A DNA stretch of 64,000 nucleotides from Liolophura sinensis (Eukaryota; Mollusca; Polyplacophora; Chitonida; Chitonidae), in contig NC_088302.1 in NCBI RefSeq assembly GCF_032854445.1, positions 19,461,338 to 19,525,337 on the forward strand, given 5' to 3'. Position numbers and translations under genes: made by a program. Below are positions 35,849 to 64,000 of the stretch, piece by piece. How positions within the stretch are numbered: position 1 is the stretch's first letter; each line of letters begins with the position of its first letter. The notes beneath the pieces were generated by a model. That model ran no database searches, was not told the DNA's origin, and worked only from the letters and a program-made list of their open reading frames with translations.

Positions 35849-38831
35849 CATGAAACCATGACTATTGCAATTAACTGATTAATTGAATTCATTTGTGTCA
35901 CTGATGTATTATTCGCCGTCTGAAGAACCCAGTGGATGGATTGAGGCCATGACACTCGGCTTGAGTGCAATAATTGATCTGTATCAGGTGAAATTTAGTG
36001 CCAAAGTATATGAACACAACGTATATAATAAACGTGTATAATAAACAGAGGTACATATATCAGCGAACATTACTTACGGATGTCGTGCAGAGTCGACATC
36101 TTTCAGAAAGACACAAGAGTTAATTTATCTCCTATGTTTATAAGATACTGTGAAAATGGTATACTACATACTGTGATTTATATATATCTACTCCGAAAGA
36201 CTGCATATTGTCTTCCTGAAACTCATCCAAAGTGCATATGTTTTATTATATATATGAATACAAGTTTGAAACCGCCACTCAGGGGGCTCTTGATAATTCA
36301 GGCTTACTTATACGAGCATTTCGATTCCGATATGCATAGGCCATATTTAGTGTCACTCTGTTTCTCTTACCAGATATATACCAGGTGAGAAACAGGTAAT
36401 CATTTCAGTAACCAAATGTATTTAACAAACGCTGTGAACAGTTATCAATAAAACTAAATCTAATGAAAATACGAAGGGGTGTCCACGTAAGATTTCCATA
36501 CTCTCCGCACAATTGTCCAAAACTAAGTTTCATTGATTGAATGTTTTCATAGTTTCACACACCAAGCATTACCATATTTATTATTATGACTAAATTTAAT
36601 GGAGTTGGTGAGCCAGGGTTCTAATATGATGGTACTGTAAGAACGTGCAATTCTGCGAAATACACAGAAAACATTTATAAACTTGAAAATCATATGTTTA
36701 AACTAAACTATTTTCCAGTTGTATCATGCTCGCAGGTGTCTGGATGCACACCTCTATCTAACACCCGTCTGTGAAATAGGCTTACGCAGTGGCAATAAGG
36801 AGAGGGGGGCCGGGTTTTTTTTTTTTTTTCTTCTTTATTTATTTATAATTAAGAAGTGCAAAGTGTAATACATTATATACTTGTCTGCATAACTGGTTTA
36901 TCAACACGACATGACTATGTTGCCATGTTTCATAAGCCAGTAACCTACATGCTTGCCTCGATTATATATATATATATATACGATGTTCATGCACTCAAAA
37001 AAATAATATTAAACTTAACAGAAAGTGTGTTATCTGAGTGATGCTAGAATATATTGTGCTACTACGGCAGATTATTTTTTTTAAATAAAAAACACATATT
37101 CTATTAATTGCCTTCTTCTTCTCTGGTTTCCACTCCGATACTTCTTGTTGAATTATCTTTAAAAATGGCACAATGGTTGTAATAATCTATATGGCTTAAT
37201 TGTGTACTAGGGAATATATTAAAAGAAAAATATGGCGTATATGCATATACGCCTAAATACATTTATGTATTACATCATATGGGGTAAAAGATAACAAATG
37301 CTATAACCAACCTATAACCTACATTTATAGACGTATATATTAATTCATAAATTCTGCTGAAGTACAGATGATTTGTACACACTGATGAAACATACATGCA
37401 TGGTATTAGTAATAGCGGAATAAGCGTTACGTAACCGGCAACTTTATTTGAGCAAGGGTGGAGGGCAATTGCAAAGAAATAAAGATGCAGTGAAGTACAT
37501 GTATTTCTCGCTTGCAATGGTGCCACGCATGTCATTAGATCACAAAAGTATTAAATTTTTAAAATAATCTATTTGCACAGATGTACTTTTTTTTCTCGTG
37601 ATTACCACGTGTTTTCTCTAAAATAACGTTTATATATACAAGGTCTATGTATATAACCAGACGTCCATTAATAGAATTCTGGTATAACGTACATATGGAC
37701 AATCTCTATTTTTAAAACATCTGTGCAACCTTCAGAGAGTGTTTTGTACCGAAATGTTGAAAATATCGTATTTTATTACAATAATAATTCTGTAAAAACT
37801 TCCGCAACGTTTCAAACACAATAAAGGTGAAGACTACATTGCCCAGTATTGCAGGCAACGCATCATTAAGTGATATATATATATAATGGATAACACGAAA
37901 ATATGCGATCTAGAAGTAACAGTGCCCTTTTGCTTTACAACTGTACGTAGTACATAGCTGTCCTATAGTCCGTAAAAGTAAATACGTACAGGGATAATTA
38001 GTCAAACGTTACGCGTTCTGCATGCGTTCTGGGTTTATTTCAGTTCCTCTAATATTCGTATATGTGTATTTCTGTTTGTCAAATTTTCGCGTGTTTATGG
38101 TGATGTAATTATATAAGCGATGCGTTAATTAAAAATTCATATGGTGAAGTGATATAGTTATCCTAGCCAGTTCTCGAGGGATGGTGGTAAGTTATGTGTG
38201 CGTGTTGGATAGGGAGAGGCGTTGTCTCGTGCAGACGAACTGTGCATCTCCAAAGAGAAGTTGCGCTCATGTAGTCAATTCTCAGGTCAGGCGTGACACG
38301 AATGCTGTTTACTTCGCCGGAGGTAGAATTAATAATTTAAAAGTGTTTATGTGGGTGCCCTATGAGATGTCCTTGTAGGCCTACTATTTTTATACGGTAC
38401 AACTTGAGGCATACACATAGCCTACATATACGTAACAATTCACTATTCATTGCGGTATAAAATAAACTACATGTATCAATGATTTCATAAAGTTTAAAAC
38501 TATAGGGAGTCATTCAGTAAAATGCTCATTCATATGGATTTTTGAACTCTGGAGTGATGTTGAAATCTTTCAAATAAATGATTTCTCAAGTTTTACAAAA
38601 GTAAACATTTTCCTGATTACAATATATGTTAAAGCTAAATAAATGACATTGTGCAGCGGGGACCATTCAACTGTTTCTTGTATATGCATGTATCGGCACC
38701 AACATTGCAATGAAATGATTTAATAGGTAAGATTTGTGGCTTTTGGACACATTTATGACGACTACGCCAAAGCTTACGGTGCATTCTGCATTTAGGTGCT
38801 GGCGTACAAAATTATAGAATAGCGTAATTAC
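35849..38831. other. AT-rich gene-poor spacer
   Basis: No coding exon recognised. It contains a T-run near 36816 and a (TA)n tract at about 36964-36980. Open frames here are short, AT-driven and without recognisable domains. Confidence 0.5.
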
Positions 38832-38945
38832 CCGGAAGCCTCTCACCAATACGGTCGCGCTGAGTCCAGCTCATGCTGGCTTCCTCTCCGGCCGAACGTG
38901 GTAAGGTCTGTCAAAACCTGCGGACGGTCGTGGGTTTCTCTCTAT
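38832..38945 (+). mobile_element. SINE (Nin-DC-like), 5' half
   Basis: GAAGCCTCTCACCAATACGG, a B-box-like stretch and GCTGGCTTCCTCTCCGGCCG are present, ending at GGTCGTGGGTTTCTC. The 3' half is missing. Confidence 0.75.
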
Positions 38946-40039
38946 TTCCGTTAGAGAGTCACCTATATTCACCTCTCTGTAAAATCAGTCAGTGACAGGT
39001 TACAACACAAGTTGTACACATGGATATGTTGGAAGTTCATATTCTTGCAAAGAAAATCAAATTAGAACACATTTTCCAATTTATAACGTTAAACTTCATA
39101 AGTTCAGTTTCGACGCCAAGTACCCGTTGCCTCGGGGGACGACATCATTATTTTTAAAAACTGTGGCATGCTGGAGAATGGGCGTGGAGAATAATTTGTT
39201 TTACAATAGGCGCATCAACGTGCGGTTAGAACAAACTACACGCAGTAACACAGCTTACACTACTGTCTCTGCAAATATACTACATTGTGTTTTATAACAA
39301 AATTTCCTAACACCCAGTTTTAAAAACACACTGCCGTGTGATCACATACTACAGAAGATAAAATAAAATTCATTTATTAAGGTTATATAAAATTAAAACG
39401 TGTAAACAATTCCAAATACGACAGAGTTAGAAACAGGTATTACAGTGAAACCGATAGCAGTTTAGGTAACTGGTGTCGCCCTCCGTCAAAACATGTTGAA
39501 CTCTGCCCAATATTTAGCATGCTACTTGTTTTTGAATAATTATGACGTCACTCGAGGCAATGGGCTCTTGCCGTCGAGCCCGAGCTTATGGACTTTACCA
39601 TTATGAATTAGAGAAAGTCTTCTACAGGTACCTTCATTTTCCTTGCGATAATATGGACGTTCAACATATGAATGTTGGGAGCTTATGTTGTTGCGTGTCA
39701 CTGAATAAAGGCAATTTTGCTAGTGAGTATGACTGATTTTACGGATAGCTGAACCTAGGCGACTCTCTAAAAGACATAGACTATAGCATGCATACACAAT
39801 GTAGACCCCTACAGTCTGGTGACCTAGCTGTCGCAACGAACTCAATTCAGTATAAAAATAAATCGAAAATAACATTAGACCTCAACAATTAGTCAAGTAC
39901 CTAGACCCTTGTTATCTCCCCTGTTCTATCAAATTGAAGAAAGCCCTTCTGTGGGGAGAATTTCCGCGATGTACATAATTATGTACTGCTGAGGAAATTC
40001 CAACGACATTTCAGAACCGATCACCAACGACTTATGTAG
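38946..40039. other. Spacer, nothing recognised
   Basis: No exon or known element seen. A TGACGTCA lies at about 39542, with no adjacent gene evidence. Confidence 0.45.
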
Positions 40040-40137
40040 CCTGCCCTCCCATCATAATGGTAGCCACTGTCGTATAGGCCTACCTAAGTGAAATGTTCTT
40101 GAGTACGACGTACACCACCAATCAAATAAATAAATAT
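40040..40137 (+). mobile_element. SINE (Nin-DC-like) 3' fragment
   Basis: CTCCCATCATAATGGTAGCC, AAGTGAAATGTTCTTGAGTA and a CAATCAAATAAATAAAT tail are present. Confidence 0.75.
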
Positions 40138-40743
40138 CGTAACTTAATATAGCCTGCCAACTGTGGTACCGATATATTTATATGTGAAATTTCTATAAAA
40201 AAAAAATATTCTACATGTAGTTATACAATTATTATTAAAAATTCCTAGCAATAATTAGACATAGAGCGCAGAAAGCCTTCGCTGTTTAATTATGAATTGA
40301 ACTAAACAAACAAAACCAAAATTTGGTGAATTCTATTTGACTTTGATGAAGCCCATCCTTTTTACACATATGCCTAATAACATGTTTGATCGCGTCATTC
40401 CGCCGTTGTCATCCAATGCATGTTACATCCAACATACATGTAATAAGTCAGATGTTTAACTGATCAAATAAACCACTGTTCTATGAGATTTGCGTGGGCG
40501 TTCATTAACGTAAATATCACTGCAGCAACGAGTTCTATCATCCACATCGTCGGCTTTCATCACGTATTTCGCAATGTCGTGTTTTTTTCCCCTGACGCTG
40601 ACGTTCTTCTTCGGATGAAGGTAGAAAATTATATTGCGACATCCGGGTCACTTGACATTAGACGCCTGCGCAGTCGTATCAAAACAGGCTTACTGTCGGA
40701 GAAATTAACCCCGTTCACAAGAAGAAATTAAGAGTTTGCGTTG

Positions 40744-62210
<21,467 letters not shown>

Positions 62211-62502
62211 GTAAGTCTTAAGACCACGCCCCACAACTGTTTGTTTGACCCCTAGTTACACAATAACCTCCCTTCCCTTTCATAACAATACAGTTGTCTC
62301 CCCTTTTTGTCTGTCATCCTCTAGAAAGGGCATCTTTAAAATATGCAGTGTATGTGCATGTACTGAATGAAAAAGCCTCTGCTTTAGCTTATTCATCACA
62401 AAGCATCTGTGGCACAACTACACATAGTAACTACATGTAATAAAAGTGGCCAAAAAACCGTCAAAGGTGTCTTACATACCTCATGGCTTGGTAGATTGTT
62501 CA

Positions 62503-62722
62503 TGGAGGCCTTCCATGACCAAGGTGGTTAGCACGCCAGCACTACGTAATGACCCAGGAACCACTCATCATTGTGGTTGCCAAAGAAGGTCTGTCAGTAA
62601 CCAGTAGATGGTTGTGGGTTCCCTCAGGCTCTGCCCAGTTTCCTCTGGTTATAAAGCTGGTCGCCGTTGTATAAGTGAAATATTCTGAAGTACAATGTAA
62701 AATACTAGTAAAATAAATTATT
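62503..62722 (+). mobile_element. SINE (Nin-DC-like), near full length
   Basis: CCAAGGTGGTTAGCACGCCA (A-box zone), TAGATGGTTGTGGGTTCCCT, GTATAAGTGAAATATTCTGA and a (AAAT)-like tail are present. Confidence 0.85.
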
Positions 62723-64000
62723 TATTTTTATGAAAGTTAAATGCTGTTTTCAGTGTTTCATTAATACAATAAATATTTCTCTCATGAACTGAAGAAAAAC
62801 CTCCTGAATTGAGGCAACAGTCAAATATCTCAAAGAATGTTAAGCAATGAACGTTGTATTAGAAAGTCTGTAACTTAGCATAAAAGTATCTGTCAATGTT
62901 TAAAAGAAGAAGAAATGAAGATTCTTGTGTATGAAGGCAGTCATTTTTCCGAGTGCAGGAAACTGGATAAAACCTTGAGTGATCAGCATTCTTTGTCAGA
63001 TACCTGAAAAACTAACTTCATATTGCAGCCAAAACCAGCAAAAGCTATCTATACGTACATGTACAAGGCTAAATTTGTATGTGAAGGTGTACTCATAATG
63101 GTAGATACTGAAAAGAAAAAAAACATGGACATCACACTGTATGTTTTTATGATTGCCTTTTTCTGGCGTTTGTATTGAGAGTGATTTTTAAAAACCAAAT
63201 GAAGTTTTATTCAGTACTGTTTGATCTCTTGTGTAATTCCATATATCTGACCACATTTTATTCCTTGGCTGCCCCCTTATGTACACTTGACTACCTGGCA
63301 TGTGTATACATATTTATTCATAAGCTCTTGTAATACTGGAGCAAATACCCCGTCACCTCATGTATACACATGCCGGTGTCAATTCACTGGCTAGATGGGG
63401 CAGTAGAGCACCACAGTTTGACACCTCTACCCATGTGAATTGTTGCACCTCAAATAATGAGGCTGTATTGGAGATTTGGGGCAAAATATCCATATTTGCT
63501 AATCAGATCAAATTTTCTGCATACTGGTATAACAAGAATAGCCAAATTATTGCCTTTCAGTAAATATCAGAATTATACCTGTACTATTCATAGTGTTAAA
63601 ATGTTTAAAATGTGTCAGAAGTTTGAAAAGGAGTTACCTTATGACTTACTTAATAAATTTTAGGAACTTTATTACTGATATTGAACAGAAACCAGGTAAC
63701 ACCTGCGCAGATGAGGCTGATATTTTGTGAAAGGTTATTTGGGCTATTCTAAAATAATAGTAAATATTTTTGGATTTGTGCTGATCAATTTTTTGCCCCA
63801 AAAATCGGTATGGTACCTCTAAAATGTTTGTCTTATGTCCAATCAGAGACATCCGTAAGAGAACATTGTAGCACCTGGAATTTTACTCAAAACACGCCAA
63901 ATACAGAATCAGTTATCTGTCAGGGGAGATAAGATTTTCTGGGTTAAAGCTACCAGCTTGGGTCCCGCTTGAACAGATTTGCAGTACCTAAAATTCAGCT
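62723..64000 (+). other. NEDD4 intron 11 to window edge
   Basis: No further WW or HECT exon was found before the right edge. Open frames here are short and lack splice context. Confidence 0.55.

Noticed and set aside
36080-36388. 102-codon open frame
   Set aside because: AT-rich, with no domain, splice context or neighbour support.
40483-40731. 82-codon open frame just before the NEDD4 start
   Set aside because: It lies in the likely 5' UTR or promoter, shows no domain, and is not in continuity with exon 1.

Overview
The window is a piece of an AT-rich invertebrate nuclear genome. Genes are split by spliceosomal introns with GT-AG borders, and the introns and spacers are full of short interspersed elements. 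The commonest element has a tRNA-like head, a conserved body and a tail of repeated AAAT with a 'GTATAAGTGAAATATTCTTG' core, a layout I associate with molluscs and other spiralians (Nin-DC-like SINEs). A mollusc or another lophotrochozoan is therefore my best guess; the species is not identifiable from sequence alone.

Layout. Bases 1942-11712, minus strand, hold a complete eight-exon metaxin-1 gene (MTX1, 320 aa, mitochondrial outer-membrane import and assembly). Its start codon lies 308 bp from that of a divergent, complete five-exon ADP-dependent glucokinase gene (ADPGK, plus strand, 12021-18289, 481 aa), so the two share a bidirectional promoter, which contains a palindromic ETS-type site. 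ADPGK also carries a diverged in-frame duplicate of the start of its last exon. Bases 18290-24840 are 3' flank and spacer with tandem repeats and SINEs. Bases 24840-28430 hold a two-coding-exon gene of unknown function (293 aa) with a separate 5' leader exon. A decayed tandem copy follows at about 29780-31800. Its first exon is still well preserved, while its second exon is broken. Bases 31800-40740 are gene-poor and AT-rich, with repeats. From 40744 to the right edge, plus strand, lies the 5' part of a NEDD4-family HECT ubiquitin ligase gene: a C2 domain over seven exons, two neighbouring WW domains on separate exons, a linker exon and a 30-nt proline-rich microexon. The remaining WW domains and the HECT domain lie beyond the window.

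The genes do not form a pathway; MTX1 and ADPGK are linked only by their shared promoter. Mobile DNA includes at least fifteen Nin-DC-like SINE copies, two other SINE-like families, a TIR element of about 200 bp with six copies in both orientations, three short palindromic elements, and a rearranged Penelope-like retroelement (RT and GIY-YIG parts head to head) in a NEDD4 intron. The most interesting items are the unknown gene with its half-decayed duplicate, the CRE-bearing repeat array in its intron, the extra ADPGK exon with a membrane-like read-through tail, and the phase-symmetric duplicated WW exon.
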